A stretch of DNA of 64,000 bases from Streptomyces acidiscabies (GCF_020010905.1 NZ_JAGJBY010000002.1:310001-374000), one strand, 5' to 3'; positions 8,118 to 17,697 are shown, numbered from the stretch's first letter. The notes: generated by a model from the letters alone, not told the origin. Numbers and translations: made by a program.

Positions 8118-8788
8118 CTCTCGCCCAAGCGCCGCACGGCTTTCTCTCGCCGACCGGTGTCGAGGTCGCGTTCCTGCTGGTCGGCCTGCTGACCCTCGGC
8201 GCCGCCCTGGTGACCGTGACCACCAGACAGCTGGTGCACGCGGCTCTCTGGCTGGTCGTGGCCCTCGGAGGACTCGCCGTCGAATACCTGCTGCTGACGG
8301 CGGAGTTCATCGCCTGGGTGCAGGTCCTCATCTATGTCGGTTCCGTGGTCGTCCTCCTTCTCTTCGGTCTGATGCTCACCCGCGCCCCCATCGGCCGCTC
8401 CCCGGACGCCGATTCCGGGAACCGGTGGCCCGCCCTCGCGGTCGCGGCCGTCGCCGCCATCGCCCTGGTCTGGGTGGTCGCCGACGCCTTCCGCACCACC
8501 TGGATCGACCTCGACGGCCCGGCGGCCGGCTCCACGAAGGTCACCGGCGAGAGCCTCTTCCGGCACTGGGTCCTGCCCTTCGAGGCCCTCTCCGTCCTCC
8601 TCCTCGCGGCACTGGTCGGCGCGATCGTCCTGTCCCGCAAAGCGAAAGCGGATACGAGCTCTCCCCCCGAGAACGCCCGGCCGGTCACGCAGAGTTCCCA
8701 TCCGGTCACAGATTTCGAAAAAACTTCGCGGCCCCCGAAATCCCCCGCCGACCCCAACCCCCCGACCGAGCAGGAAGGCGCCCGCTGA
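8114..8788 (+). CDS. nuoJ: NADH-quinone oxidoreductase subunit J
   Basis: Membrane subunit of the proton-pumping arm. 224 aa from the GTG at 8114, which overlaps the nuoI stop (GTGA). Five predicted transmembrane helices; the conserved stretch around EFIAWVQVLIYVGSVVVLLLFGLML is the family's pi-bulge helix. The last 50 residues are a hydrophilic Pro/Ser-rich tail beyond the last helix. The nuoK ATG overlaps the stop (TGATG). Confidence 0.93.
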   Translation: MTLAQAPHGFLSPTGVEVAFLLVGLLTLGAALVTVTTRQLVHAALWLVVALGGLAVEYLLLTAEFIAWVQVLIYVGSVVVLLLFGLMLTRAPIGRSPDADSGNRWPALAVAAVAAIALVWVVADAFRTTWIDLDGPAAGSTKVTGESLFRHWVLPFEALSVLLLAALVGAIVLSRKAKADTSSPPENARPVTQSSHPVTDFEKTSRPPKSPADPNPPTEQEGAR

Positions 8789-9156
8789 TGCACCTCGCCT
8801 ACCCCGCCGTCCTCTCGGCCCTCCTCTTCTGCACCGGCCTCTACGGAGTCCTGGCCCGCCGCAACGCGATCCTGGTCCTGATGTCGGTCGAGCTGATGCT
8901 CAACGCGGTCAACCTCAACCTCGTCGCCTTCGACGTCTGGCTCAGCAAGACCGCCGAGGGCACCCTCCACTCCGGCCAGGCCCTCACCCTGTTCACCATC
9001 GCGATCGCCGCGGCGGAGATCGGCATCGGCCTCGCGATCGTCCTCGCCGTGTACCGCAACCGAGGCACCTCGGACATCGACAGACTCCGCGACACAGCGG
9101 AGACCCCGGAGAACACCACGCACCCGAGGGACGAGAAGGCCGAGGCCGCCGCGTGA
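8788..9156 (+). CDS. nuoK: NADH-quinone oxidoreductase subunit K
   Basis: Small membrane subunit of 122 aa with three transmembrane helices. The key Glu of the pumping channel is in VLMSVELMLNAVNLN (helix 2), and the second acidic position is in IAAAEIGIGLAIVL (helix 3). Start ATG at 8788; GTG of nuoL overlaps the stop. A 35-residue hydrophilic tail follows helix 3. Confidence 0.94.
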   Translation: MHLAYPAVLSALLFCTGLYGVLARRNAILVLMSVELMLNAVNLNLVAFDVWLSKTAEGTLHSGQALTLFTIAIAAAEIGIGLAIVLAVYRNRGTSDIDRLRDTAETPENTTHPRDEKAEAAA

Positions 9157-11039
9157 CCACGACCACCCTCGCCGCCCTCGTCCCCCTCCTGCCGTTCCTC
9201 GGCGCACTCGCCGGCCTCCTCCTGGGCCGCACGGCCCCCGGCTACGTCCGCCCCCTGGCCGTCCTGCCCCCGCTCACCGCCCTCGCGCTGGCCGCCCTGG
9301 TCGCCGTGCGCCAGGGAGGCGGCGCCGCCGTCGACGCGGCGACGGAACTCACCCCCACCGGCTCCATCCCCGTCGAGCTCGCCCTGCACATCGACGGCTT
9401 CGCGGCCCTCGTCGCCGTCCTGGTCGCCCTCGTCGCGACCTGCGTACAGATCTACTCGACCGGCTACCTCCGCGACGACCCCCGCTACCCCTCGTACGCG
9501 GCCCTCGTCTCCCTGTTCACCGCCGCGATGCTCCTGGTCGTCTACTCGGGCGACCTGATCGTGCTCCTCGTCGGCTGGGAGGTCATGGGCATCTGCTCGT
9601 ACTTCCTGGTCGGCCACTACTGGGAGACCCCCGAGGCGCGCGCCGCGTCGATCAAGGCGTTCCTGGTCACGAAGCTCGGCGACGTCCCGTTCCTGATCGG
9701 CCTGTTCGCGCTGGCCACGGACGCCGGGTCGTTCCGGATCACGACGATCCTCGACGCCGTCACGCACGGCGGCCTGGACCACCCGACCCTGATCGCCCTG
9801 CTGCTCCTCGCGGGCGTGGCCGGCAAGTCGGCGCAGTTCCCGCTGCACACCTGGCTCCCGGACGCGATGGCGGGCCCCACGCCCGTCTCCGCGCTGATCC
9901 ACGCCGCGACGATGGTCGCCGCCGGCGTCTACTTCGTCGCCCGCCTGCTGCCGGTCTTCGAGGCGTCGCACGCCGCCATGGGAGTCCTCGCGGTGATGGC
10001 CGCCGTGACGATGCTCGGCTCCGGACTCGCCGCGCTCGCGCAGGACGACATCAAACGCGTCCTCGCCTACTCGACGATCGGCCAGCTCGGCTACATGACC
10101 GGCGCCCTCGCCGTCGGCGACCGCGGCGCCGCCGTCTTCCACCTCCTGTCCCACGGCGCCTTCAAGGCGCTGCTGTTCCTCGCGGCCGGCGCGGTCATCC
10201 ACGCGGCCGGTACGAACTCCCTGGCCGCCCTGTCCCGTACGAGCGGCCTGCGCGCCCGCGTGCCGGACGCGTACTGGACGATGACCGTGGCGCTCCTCGC
10301 GCTCGCCGCGATCCCGCCGTTCAGCGGCTTCTTCTCCAAGGAGTCCGTCCTCGGCGCCGCCGAACACGTCGTCACCGGCCACACCGAGCACGCCCCCGCC
10401 GCCGCGGGCTGGACCGTCCTCGTCGCCGCCCTGCTCACCGCCCTCCTGACCGCCGCCTACGCGGCCCGCCTGTGGCTGCTCGCCTTCCACGGCCGGGGCC
10501 CCGAAGCCCCCGACCACGGCCGCCAGCCTCTGTCGATGACCGTCGTCCTCTGGGTCCTCGCCCTCCCGTCCCTGGCTCTCGGCGGCCTCGCCTACGCCAC
10601 GCTTCCCGACTGGTTCGACGGCACCTCCCTCGCCCCGACCCTCACCACCTCCGTCCTCGGCACGGGCTTCGCCCTGGTCGGCGCCCTGATCACGTACGGC
10701 GCCTGGCGCCACCTGACGGCCACCGCCGCCCGGGACCCCGCCGACCCCGGACGCCTCCTGCTCGGCCCCCTGCACCGCCACGCGGCCACCGGCTTCCACC
10801 TGGACGCCGTCTACGACGCCCTGTTCGTGCGCCCGGTCCAGTCCGCCGCGCGCCTGGTCCGCTTCCTCGACCGCGAGGTCGTCGACGGCTACGTGGGCGG
10901 CGCCGCCGCCCTGCCCCGCTGGCTCGGCACCGCCGTACGGCGGGCCCAGACCGGCAACGTCCAGACCTATGTGAGCGCCCTGCTCGCCGGCACCGTCGTC
11001 CTCGCGGTGACCGTCCTTCTCGTCGCCTCGGGAGGGTGA
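9153..11039 (+). CDS. nuoL: NADH-quinone oxidoreductase subunit L
   Basis: Largest antiporter-like membrane subunit, 628 aa. It contains the Mrp/antiporter core (DLIVLLVGWEVMGICSYFLVG, with the channel Glu; GKSAQFPLHTWLPDAMAGPTPVSALIHAATMVAAGVY; the broken helix and Lys/His residues of LAYSTIGQLGYM and SHGAFKALLFLAAG). A C-terminal segment corresponds to the long lateral helix. GTG start at 9153 inside the end of nuoK. It appears complete. Confidence 0.95.
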   Translation: MTTTTLAALVPLLPFLGALAGLLLGRTAPGYVRPLAVLPPLTALALAALVAVRQGGGAAVDAATELTPTGSIPVELALHIDGFAALVAVLVALVATCVQIYSTGYLRDDPRYPSYAALVSLFTAAMLLVVYSGDLIVLLVGWEVMGICSYFLVGHYWETPEARAASIKAFLVTKLGDVPFLIGLFALATDAGSFRITTILDAVTHGGLDHPTLIALLLLAGVAGKSAQFPLHTWLPDAMAGPTPVSALIHAATMVAAGVYFVARLLPVFEASHAAMGVLAVMAAVTMLGSGLAALAQDDIKRVLAYSTIGQLGYMTGALAVGDRGAAVFHLLSHGAFKALLFLAAGAVIHAAGTNSLAALSRTSGLRARVPDAYWTMTVALLALAAIPPFSGFFSKESVLGAAEHVVTGHTEHAPAAAGWTVLVAALLTALLTAAYAARLWLLAFHGRGPEAPDHGRQPLSMTVVLWVLALPSLALGGLAYATLPDWFDGTSLAPTLTTSVLGTGFALVGALITYGAWRHLTATAARDPADPGRLLLGPLHRHAATGFHLDAVYDALFVRPVQSAARLVRFLDREVVDGYVGGAAALPRWLGTAVRRAQTGNVQTYVSALLAGTVVLAVTVLLVASGG

Positions 11040-11045
11040 GCGGCC

Positions 11046-12620
11046 GTGATCGGTATCAACGAGTCCGTGATGCAGTTCCTTCTGGCGTTCACCGTCGCCG
11101 GCCCACTCCTCGGCGCCGTCGCCGCCCTCCTGCCCGCCCCGCCGGGGCTGAAGGGGAAATCACCGGACCAGGCGGTACTGCGCCACGGCGTGACCGTGAC
11201 CGGCGCCGTCCTCGTCGCAGCGATCGCCCTCGCGCTGGGCTTCGACCACGACCACCCCTCGAAGATGCAGGCCGGCACCGACATCAGCTGGATCCCCGCA
11301 CTCGACGTACGCATCCACCTCGGCATCGACGGCATCTCCCTCCCGCTGCTGGTCCTGACCGCGCTGCTGACCTTCCTGTGCGCGCTGTACTCCTACTTCA
11401 AGCCGCCCGCGGGCCCGTCCCCGAAGGCGTTCGTCGCCCTGCTGCTCCTCCTGGAGGGCGGCACCCTCGCCACCTTCGCCGTCCTCGACCTCCTCCTGTT
11501 CTTCCTCGCCTTCGAGACCGTCCTCATCCCGATGTACTTCCTCATCGCCCGCTGGGGCGGCGAGGACCGGACCCGCGCGGCCTGGAAATTCATCCTCTAC
11601 ACGCTGCTCGGCTCCGTCGTCATGCTCCTCGGCCTGCTTCTGATCGGCGTCAAAGCGGGCACATTCGACATGGTCGCACTCGCCACTGACAACGGCCGGT
11701 CCCTGACCACATCCGTGCAGGTCACCGCCGCTTTGGCGATCGGTCTAGGGCTCGCCGTGAAGACCCCGATGTGGCCCCTGCACAGCTGGCTCCCCGACGC
11801 CCACACCGCCGCCCCGACCACCGGCTCGGTCCTGCTCGCCGGCGTCCTGCTCAAGATGGGCACCTACGGGTTCGTCCGCATCCTCCTGCCCGTCGCCCCG
11901 GACGGCCTGCGCACCTTCGCGCCCTACCTCGCCGCCTTCGCCGTCGTCGGGATCGTCTACGGCTCCCTGGCCTGCCTCGCCCTGGTCAGGCCCGGCGCGA
12001 ACGGCGACCTCAAACGCCTCATCGCCTACTCCTCCGTCGGCCACATGGGCTTCGTCCTGCTGGGCATCGCGTCCATGACACCGACCGGCGTGAACGGCGC
12101 CCTGTTCGCGAACATCGCCCACGGCCTCATCACCGGCCTGCTGTTCTTCCTCGTCGGCGCCCTCAAGGACCGCACCGGCAGCACCGACCTCGACACCCTC
12201 GCCCGGCAGACCGGAGCGGCCCTGTACGGCCGCGCGCCGCGCCTGGGCGGGCTCCTCGCGTTCGCCGCCGTCGCCTCCCTCGGACTGCCCGGACTCGCCG
12301 GGTTCTGGGGCGAGATGCTGGCCCTGTTCGGCGCCTTCGACCCCGCGAGCGACCTCAGCCGCCCGGCCTTCCTGACCTTCACGGCGATCGCCGCCTTCGG
12401 CACCCTCCTGACGGCCGCCTATCTCCTGCTCGTCGTCCGGCGCGTGTGCATGGGCGCCGTCCCGCAGGACGCCCCGCACCTCACGGACGTACGCGCGTAC
12501 GAGTTCGCGGCCTGGACCCCGCTCGTCGTCCTCACCGTCGTCGGCGGCCTGTGGCCCAAGGCCCTCCTCGGGCTCACCGACCCGGCCGTGCAGCAGCTCC
12601 TCGCAGGAGGCCCCCGATGA
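11046..12620 (+). CDS. nuoM: NADH-quinone oxidoreductase subunit M
   Basis: Antiporter-like membrane subunit, 524 aa from a GTG six bases after the nuoL stop. Core motifs are FFLAFETVLIPMYFLI (channel Glu), VKTPMWPLHSWLPDAHTAAPTTGSVLLAGVLLKMGTYGF, RLIAYSSVGHMGFVLLG and ANIAHGLITGLLFFLVG. The last bases overlap the nuoN start (ATGA). Length and motifs are normal for the family. Confidence 0.95.
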   Translation: MIGINESVMQFLLAFTVAGPLLGAVAALLPAPPGLKGKSPDQAVLRHGVTVTGAVLVAAIALALGFDHDHPSKMQAGTDISWIPALDVRIHLGIDGISLPLLVLTALLTFLCALYSYFKPPAGPSPKAFVALLLLLEGGTLATFAVLDLLLFFLAFETVLIPMYFLIARWGGEDRTRAAWKFILYTLLGSVVMLLGLLLIGVKAGTFDMVALATDNGRSLTTSVQVTAALAIGLGLAVKTPMWPLHSWLPDAHTAAPTTGSVLLAGVLLKMGTYGFVRILLPVAPDGLRTFAPYLAAFAVVGIVYGSLACLALVRPGANGDLKRLIAYSSVGHMGFVLLGIASMTPTGVNGALFANIAHGLITGLLFFLVGALKDRTGSTDLDTLARQTGAALYGRAPRLGGLLAFAAVASLGLPGLAGFWGEMLALFGAFDPASDLSRPAFLTFTAIAAFGTLLTAAYLLLVVRRVCMGAVPQDAPHLTDVRAYEFAAWTPLVVLTVVGGLWPKALLGLTDPAVQQLLAGGPR

Positions 12621-14128
12621 GCGCCCTCGCGCAGTCCGTCGTCCAGTCGGTCGACTGGACGGCGATCGCCCCGCCGACCGGCACGGCCGTCGTCGGCCTC
12701 GCCGTCCTGGTCGCCGACCTGTTCCTCCCGGACGCGAGGAAGCACCTCCTGGGCTGGTTCTCCGTCGCCGGACTCGCCGCCGCCACGGCCCTCCTGCTGC
12801 CCCTCCTGGACGGCGACCGCGCCACCTTCTGCGCGGCCGGCGACCCGCGCGCGTGCAGCTACACAGCGGACCGCTTCACCCTCGTCGTCCAGTTCCTGGT
12901 GCTCGGCGGCGCCCTCCTGACCGCCCTCCTGTCCGTCACCGCCCTCAAGGACGAGCGCAAGACGCTGCCCGCAGGGGAGTACTGGTTCCTGCTGCTGTCC
13001 TCCGCCGCCGGCGCCGCCCTGCTGCCCGCCTCCCGCGACCTCGCCACCCTGATCGTCGCCCTGGAGGTCGCCTCCCTGCCCGCCTTCGCGCTGGTCGGCA
13101 TCCGCCACGGCGACAAACGCTCCTCCGAAGCGGCCCTGAAGTTCTTCCTGTCGTCCGTCACAGCCACCGCCGTCAGCCTCCTGGGCATCAGCTTCGTGTA
13201 CGCCACGACAGGCACCCTCTACCTCACCCAGGTGGCCGAACGCATCCAGGACGTCGACGGCCAGTTCCACACCCTGGCCCAGACAGGCGTCGTCCTCACC
13301 CTCGTCGGCTTCGCCTTCAAGACGGCCGCCGTCCCGTTCCACTTCTGGGTCCCCGACACGTACACGGGCGCGCCCCTGCCGATCGCCGCCTACCTGTCGG
13401 TCGTCGGCAAGGCCGTCGGTCTCTCCGGCCTGATCCTCGTCACCGTGGTCGCCCTCCCCTCGTACGGCGACGTCTGGGGCCCCGCCCTCGCGGGCCTCGC
13501 CGCGCTCACCATGACCGTCGGCAACGCCGCCGCCCTGCGCCAGCACGCCACGCGCGCGTACAGCGCGGTACGCCTCCTCGCCTGGTCCTCCGTGGGCCAG
13601 GCCGGCTACCTCCTCGTACCGATCGCCTCGGCCGCCTACACGGACGACGCCGCCCGCGCCGTGGGCTCCACCCTCGCGTACGCCCTCATGTACGCCGCCG
13701 TGAACCTCGGCGCGTTCGCCGTGGCCGCCCTGGTGGCCCGTCAGAGCCCCGCCAACCGCCTCACGGACTACCGGGGCCTGTACGCCCGCAGCCCGCTCTC
13801 CGCGCTCCTGCTGGGCTTCTTCCTGCTCTGCCTCGCCGGCCTGCCGCCCGGCGTCATCGGCCTCTTCGCGAAGGTCACCGTCTTCTCGGCCGCCGTCGAC
13901 GCGGGCCTCGGCTGGCTCGCCGTCGTCATGGCCGTCAACGTCGTGATCGCCCTCTTCTACTACCTCCGCTGGACGGCCCTGCTGTTCGCCGCGCCCGAGG
14001 GAGAGCCGGTACGGCACCGCGTCCCGGCCCCGCTGACGGCCGCGCTCACCCTCACGGCCACCGCCGGCGTCGTCCTGTCCGGGGCGCCCCAGCTGGTCCT
14101 GCGGTTCGCCGACACCACCCTGTTCTGA
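12617..14128 (+). CDS. nuoN: NADH-quinone oxidoreductase subunit N
   Basis: Third antiporter-like subunit, 503 aa from the ATG at 12617. It shows LATLIVALEVASLPAFALVG, GFAFKTAAVPFHFWVPDTYTGAPLPIAAYLSVVGKAVG and RLLAWSSVGQAGYLLVP, with Lys and acidic residues in helix breaks as expected. It closes the cluster and is followed by a hairpin at 14151-14174. Confidence 0.95.
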   Translation: MSALAQSVVQSVDWTAIAPPTGTAVVGLAVLVADLFLPDARKHLLGWFSVAGLAAATALLLPLLDGDRATFCAAGDPRACSYTADRFTLVVQFLVLGGALLTALLSVTALKDERKTLPAGEYWFLLLSSAAGAALLPASRDLATLIVALEVASLPAFALVGIRHGDKRSSEAALKFFLSSVTATAVSLLGISFVYATTGTLYLTQVAERIQDVDGQFHTLAQTGVVLTLVGFAFKTAAVPFHFWVPDTYTGAPLPIAAYLSVVGKAVGLSGLILVTVVALPSYGDVWGPALAGLAALTMTVGNAAALRQHATRAYSAVRLLAWSSVGQAGYLLVPIASAAYTDDAARAVGSTLAYALMYAAVNLGAFAVAALVARQSPANRLTDYRGLYARSPLSALLLGFFLLCLAGLPPGVIGLFAKVTVFSAAVDAGLGWLAVVMAVNVVIALFYYLRWTALLFAAPEGEPVRHRVPAPLTAALTLTATAGVVLSGAPQLVLRFADTTLF

Positions 14129-14150
14129 GGCCTCACCCGGACGGCCGAAA

Positions 14151-14174
14151 CCCTCGCGCCCGCGTGCGCGAGGG
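14151..14174 (+). terminator. Hairpin after the nuo cluster
   Basis: An 8-bp G/C-rich stem (14151-14158 with 14167-14174) with an 8-nt loop starts 22 bases after the nuoN stop. Confidence 0.5.
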
Positions 14175-14196
14175 AACTCGTGGCGCTCGCCTGGCG

Positions 14197-14225
14197 TTGA
14201 CACGGACAGGAGGGTCCACTGGACG
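14197..14225 (+). promoter_or_regulatory. Possible promoter for the HtpX-like/YccF pair
   Basis: A perfect TTGACA (14197-14202) is followed after 17 bases by TGGACG (14220-14225). The -35 is excellent and the -10 poor, so this is tentative. Confidence 0.3.
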
Positions 14226-14292
14226 TGACACCAGAAGGACCGCAGATCAGCGAGCAAAGGGTTCCCCTGCCGCACGACCTGGAGGGAGTACC

Positions 14293-15156
14293 GTGCACCG
14301 CCGGCACAACGGGCTCAGGACCGCAGTACTCCTCGGGGGGCTGTCCGCACTCATCGTCGTCATCGGCGGTTTCTTCGGCCGGACCGGGCTGATCATCGCC
14401 GTCCTGATCGCCCTCGGCACCAACGCGTACGCGTACTGGAACAGCGACAAGCTGGCTCTACGCGCGATGCGCGCGCGCCCGGTGAGCGAGTTCGAGGCCC
14501 CCGCCCTGTACCGGATGGTCCGCGAACTCTCCACGCAGGCGCGCCAGCCGATGCCCCGCCTGTACATCTCGCCGACCGAGGCGCCCAACGCCTTCGCGAC
14601 CGGCCGCAACCCGCGCAACGCGGCCGTGTGCTGCACGGACGGCATCATGCGCCTCCTCGACGAACGCGAGCTGCGCGGCGTCATCGGGCACGAGCTGAGC
14701 CACGTCTACAACCGCGACATCCTCATCTCCTCGGTCGCCGGGGCGCTCGCCTCGGTGATCGTCTTCCTGGCGAACTTCGCCTGGCTGATCCCCATCGGCC
14801 GCTCCGACGACGACGACGGCCCCGGCATCATCGGCGTGCTCCTGCTGTCGCTCCTCGGACCGCTCGCCGCCAGCCTCATCCAGCTCGCCATCAGCCGCTC
14901 CCGCGAGTACGAGGCCGACGCCTCCGGGGCGCAGCTCACCGGCGATCCGCTCGCCCTCGCGAGCGCGCTGCGCAAGCTCGAACTCGGCACCCAGCAGCTT
15001 CCGCTGCCGCCCGAGCCCCGGATCGAGACCGCGAGCCACATGATGATCGCGAACCCCTTCCGTCCGGGGCAGGGATTCTCCAAGATGTTCTCGACGCACC
15101 CACCTATGGCGGAGCGGATCGCCCGCCTGGAGAAGATGGCAGGTCGCCAGTCGTGA
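14293..15156 (+). CDS. htpX: HtpX-like M48 membrane metalloprotease
   Basis: Integral-membrane zinc protease of the HtpX type, presumed to degrade misfolded membrane proteins. 287 aa from the GTG at 14293, with GGAGG seven bases upstream. Two N-terminal helices (about 11-28 and 31-48) precede the zinc motif HELSH (133-137). The third-ligand region is SREYEADASGA (203-213), after two further helices. It ends GFSKMFSTHPPMAERIARL, typical of HtpX. The next gene's GTG overlaps its stop. A second, divergent M48 protease is at 42168-43196. Confidence 0.93.
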   Translation: MHRRHNGLRTAVLLGGLSALIVVIGGFFGRTGLIIAVLIALGTNAYAYWNSDKLALRAMRARPVSEFEAPALYRMVRELSTQARQPMPRLYISPTEAPNAFATGRNPRNAAVCCTDGIMRLLDERELRGVIGHELSHVYNRDILISSVAGALASVIVFLANFAWLIPIGRSDDDDGPGIIGVLLLSLLGPLAASLIQLAISRSREYEADASGAQLTGDPLALASALRKLELGTQQLPLPPEPRIETASHMMIANPFRPGQGFSKMFSTHPPMAERIARLEKMAGRQS

Positions 15157-15545
15157 AGACCATCCTCAACGTCGTCTGGCTCGTCCTGAGCGGATTCTGG
15201 CTCTTCCTCGCCTACCTCGGCGCGGGCCTCCTCCTCTGCATCACGATCATCGGCATCCCCTTCGGGATCGCCGCCTTCCGCATCGGCGTCTACGCCCTGT
15301 GGCCCTTCGGCCGCACCACCGTCGAACGCCGCGACGCGGGCGCGCCGTCCTGCGTCGGCAACGTCCTGTGGCTCGTCCTGGCCGGCTGGTGGCTGGCCCT
15401 GGGCCACATCGTCACCGGCCTCCTCCTGTGCGTCACGATCATCGGCATCCCGTTCGGCATCGCCAACTTCAAGCTCATCCCCGTCTCCCTCATGCCCCTG
15501 GGCCGCGAGATCGTCCCGACGGACGAACCGTTCGGCGCCCGCTGA
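15153..15545 (+). CDS. YccF-domain inner membrane protein
   Basis: 130-aa membrane protein made of two copies of a YccF unit: NVVWLVLSGFWLFLAYLGAGLLLCITIIGIPFGIAAFRIG and NVLWLVLAGWWLALGHIVTGLLLCVTIIGIPFGIANFKLI. The duplicated T-I-I-G-I-P-F-G-I-A motif is diagnostic. The GTG start overlaps the protease stop, so the two are probably co-translated. The biochemical role is unknown. Confidence 0.9.
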   Translation: MKTILNVVWLVLSGFWLFLAYLGAGLLLCITIIGIPFGIAAFRIGVYALWPFGRTTVERRDAGAPSCVGNVLWLVLAGWWLALGHIVTGLLLCVTIIGIPFGIANFKLIPVSLMPLGREIVPTDEPFGAR

Positions 15546-15653
15546 ACCCTGCCGGGGCGGGGGACAGCCACTTCGGGGTGAGCGAGTTGTCCACAGGCCC
15601 GGGGTTATCCACAGGTCAGGGCGATTGTCAGTGGCGGCGTGCACGATGAATCC

Positions 15654-15896
15654 ATGACCGAGCACGAGCAGTCGCTGACCCGGGTGCTGAGGAAGGCCCG
15701 CACCACCCGGCCCCAGGGCCGGAGTTCACTCCCCGCCGCCGTGGACGCCGAGGGCGCCTGGTACCTGGACCCGCCGAGCCTCGCGCAGTGGCTGGAGGAC
15801 CAGGTGGAGGAGAAGGGCTGGTACGGGGAGCCGGACGACGACACCGAGACGGCCCCGTGGGCGGAGTTCCGGATACGTACGGGGGCGGCCCGCTGA
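15654..15896 (+). CDS. Small acidic protein of unknown function
   Basis: About 80 aa from the ATG at 15654; a GTG at 15639 is the alternative. The sequence is soluble, with Trp and acidic residues in the second half (WYLDPPSLAQWLEDQVEEKGWYGEPDDDTE). I do not recognise a domain. The codon pattern is typical of the genome, and the reading frame fills the gap exactly before the convergent permease gene, which supports it being real. Confidence 0.6.
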   Translation: MTEHEQSLTRVLRKARTTRPQGRSSLPAAVDAEGAWYLDPPSLAQWLEDQVEEKGWYGEPDDDTETAPWAEFRIRTGAAR

Positions 15897-15900
15897 GAGC

Positions 15901-17169
15901 TCACCCCCTCCCCGGCACCCACCCCCGCCGCACCCCGTACACCACCGCCCCCAGCACCAGCACCCCCGCCCCGGACACCACCGACACCCAAGGAAGGGAG
16001 AACGCCAGCAGCAGACACCCCGCGAGACCGACCACCGGCACCAGGCGCGCGAGCGGCGCCGGGGACAGGGTCCACGCCGAGGCGTTGGCCACCGCGTAGT
16101 AGAGGAGGACACCGAAGGAGGAGAAACCGATCGCGCCGCGGACGTCGAGGGTGGCGGCCAGGACGGCGACGACCGCGCCGACGGCGAGTTCGGCACGGTG
16201 GGGGACCTGGAAGCGGGGGTGGACGGCGGACAGGGCCCCGGGGAGATGCCGGTCACGGGCCATCGCGAGGGTCGTCCGGGAGACCCCCAGGATCAGGGCG
16301 AGCAGCGATCCCAGCGCGGCGACGGCCGCACCGGCCCGCACCACGGGGACCAGACCGGGCACGCCCGCCGCACGCACCGCGTCCACCAGCGGAGCACCCG
16401 CCCCGCCCAGCCCGTCGACACCGAGCACCGAGAGGACGGCGACCGCCACACACCCGTACACCACCAGCGTGACGCCCAGGGCGAGCGGGATCGCCCGGGG
16501 GATCGTGCGCGACGGATCCCGCACCTCCTCGCCCAGGGTCGCGATCCGCGCGTACCCCGCGAAGGCGAAGAACAGCAGCCCGGCGGCCTGGAGCAGCCCG
16601 CCCGCCCCACCGGAGAACCCGATGTCCGCCGGCCCCGCGCCGGACCTCTCGGCACCCTCCGCCCCCAGGCACATGGCCACGACAGCCACCAGGACCGCCA
16701 GCACCACGGCCACGACCGCCCGTGTCACCCACGCCGACTTCTGGACGCCGCCGTAGTTCACCGCCGTCAGCACCAGGACCGACGCGACCGCCACCGCGTG
16801 CGCGTGGGCCGGCCAGACGTACAGCCCCACGGTCAGCGCCATCGCCGCGCACGACGCCGTCTTCCCGACGACGAAGGCCCACCCGGCGAGGTACCCCCAG
16901 AACGCGCCGAGGCGCTCCCGGCCGTAGACGTACGTACCACCCGAGGCCGGATAGCGGGCGGCCAGCCGGGCGGAGGCGGTCGCGTTGCAGTAGGCGATCA
17001 CGGCGGCGAGCGCGAGGGCGGGCAGCAGACCGGTACCGGCGACCCGCGCGGCGGGCCCCAGGGCGACGAACACACCGGCGCCGATCATCGCCCCGAGCCC
17101 GATCACGACGGCGTCCCCGAGCCCCAGGGTGCGGCGGAGTCCGGTGGGGGAGCCGGAGGGGACGGTCAT
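15901..17169 (-). CDS. APC-family amino-acid permease
   Basis: 422-aa transporter with about 12 hydrophobic helices. Helix 1 carries the APC signature GLGDAVVIGLGAMIGAGVFVALGP (unwound G-A-G substrate site). Helix 2-3 reads CNATASARLAARYPASGGTYVYGRERLG, and later FFAFAGYARIATLGEEVRDPSRTIPRAIPLAL matches amino acid/polyamine permeases. The substrate cannot be predicted. It is a single gene with start ATG at 17169, divergent from the GlsB/YeaQ-like gene at 17403. Confidence 0.93.
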   Translation of the reverse strand: MTVPSGSPTGLRRTLGLGDAVVIGLGAMIGAGVFVALGPAARVAGTGLLPALALAAVIAYCNATASARLAARYPASGGTYVYGRERLGAFWGYLAGWAFVVGKTASCAAMALTVGLYVWPAHAHAVAVASVLVLTAVNYGGVQKSAWVTRAVVAVVLAVLVAVVAMCLGAEGAERSGAGPADIGFSGGAGGLLQAAGLLFFAFAGYARIATLGEEVRDPSRTIPRAIPLALGVTLVVYGCVAVAVLSVLGVDGLGGAGAPLVDAVRAAGVPGLVPVVRAGAAVAALGSLLALILGVSRTTLAMARDRHLPGALSAVHPRFQVPHRAELAVGAVVAVLAATLDVRGAIGFSSFGVLLYYAVANASAWTLSPAPLARLVPVVGLAGCLLLAFSLPWVSVVSGAGVLVLGAVVYGVRRGWVPGRG

Positions 17170-17402
17170 GGGTGGCGCCTTCCGGAGAGGGGGTGCCTCG
17201 GGGTGGCGAGGGCCGGGCGGGCCGGCGCGTGTGTCATGGGCCGCACCCTAATGACCGGAGGAACCGGCGCGTACCGGCGCGACGTCGTCCACACCAACAC
17301 AGGACGAACGCACGTGCGGCGGCGGGTGCGGGACGCGCCACTTTCACCGGACCCACACGGCAGGAACAGCGGACGCACAGCGCGGAAGGGCAGGTTCGGG
17401 GC

Positions 17403-17669
17403 ATGGGCATCGTCAGTTGGATCATCCTGGGACTGTTGGCCGGAGTCGTCGCCAAGGTCCTGTTGCCGGGCCGCGACCCGGGCGGCCTCATCGGCACGAC
17501 CCTCATCGGCGTCGCGGGCGCGTTCGTCGGCGGCTGGATCTCGGCGCGCTGGCTGGACCACCCGGTGACGAAGGACTTCTACGACGGCGCGACCTGGGCG
17601 GCGGCGATCGGCGGCTCGCTGGTGCTGCTGATCGTCTACCGGCTCCTGTTCGGCAACTCGCGGGACTGA
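17403..17669 (+). CDS. GlsB/YeaQ/YmgE-family small membrane protein
   Basis: 88-aa protein with three hydrophobic helices and the typical Gly-rich N terminus (GIVSWIILGLLAGVVAKVLLPGRDPGG...GTTLIGVAGAFVGGWI). The family is described as transglycosylase-associated or stress-related, but its biochemical role is unclear. ATG start at 17403; it ends just before a strong bidirectional hairpin. Confidence 0.9.
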   Translation: MGIVSWIILGLLAGVVAKVLLPGRDPGGLIGTTLIGVAGAFVGGWISARWLDHPVTKDFYDGATWAAAIGGSLVLLIVYRLLFGNSRD

Positions 17670-17697
17670 ACCACGCGGAACCGAACCCCCGGACACG

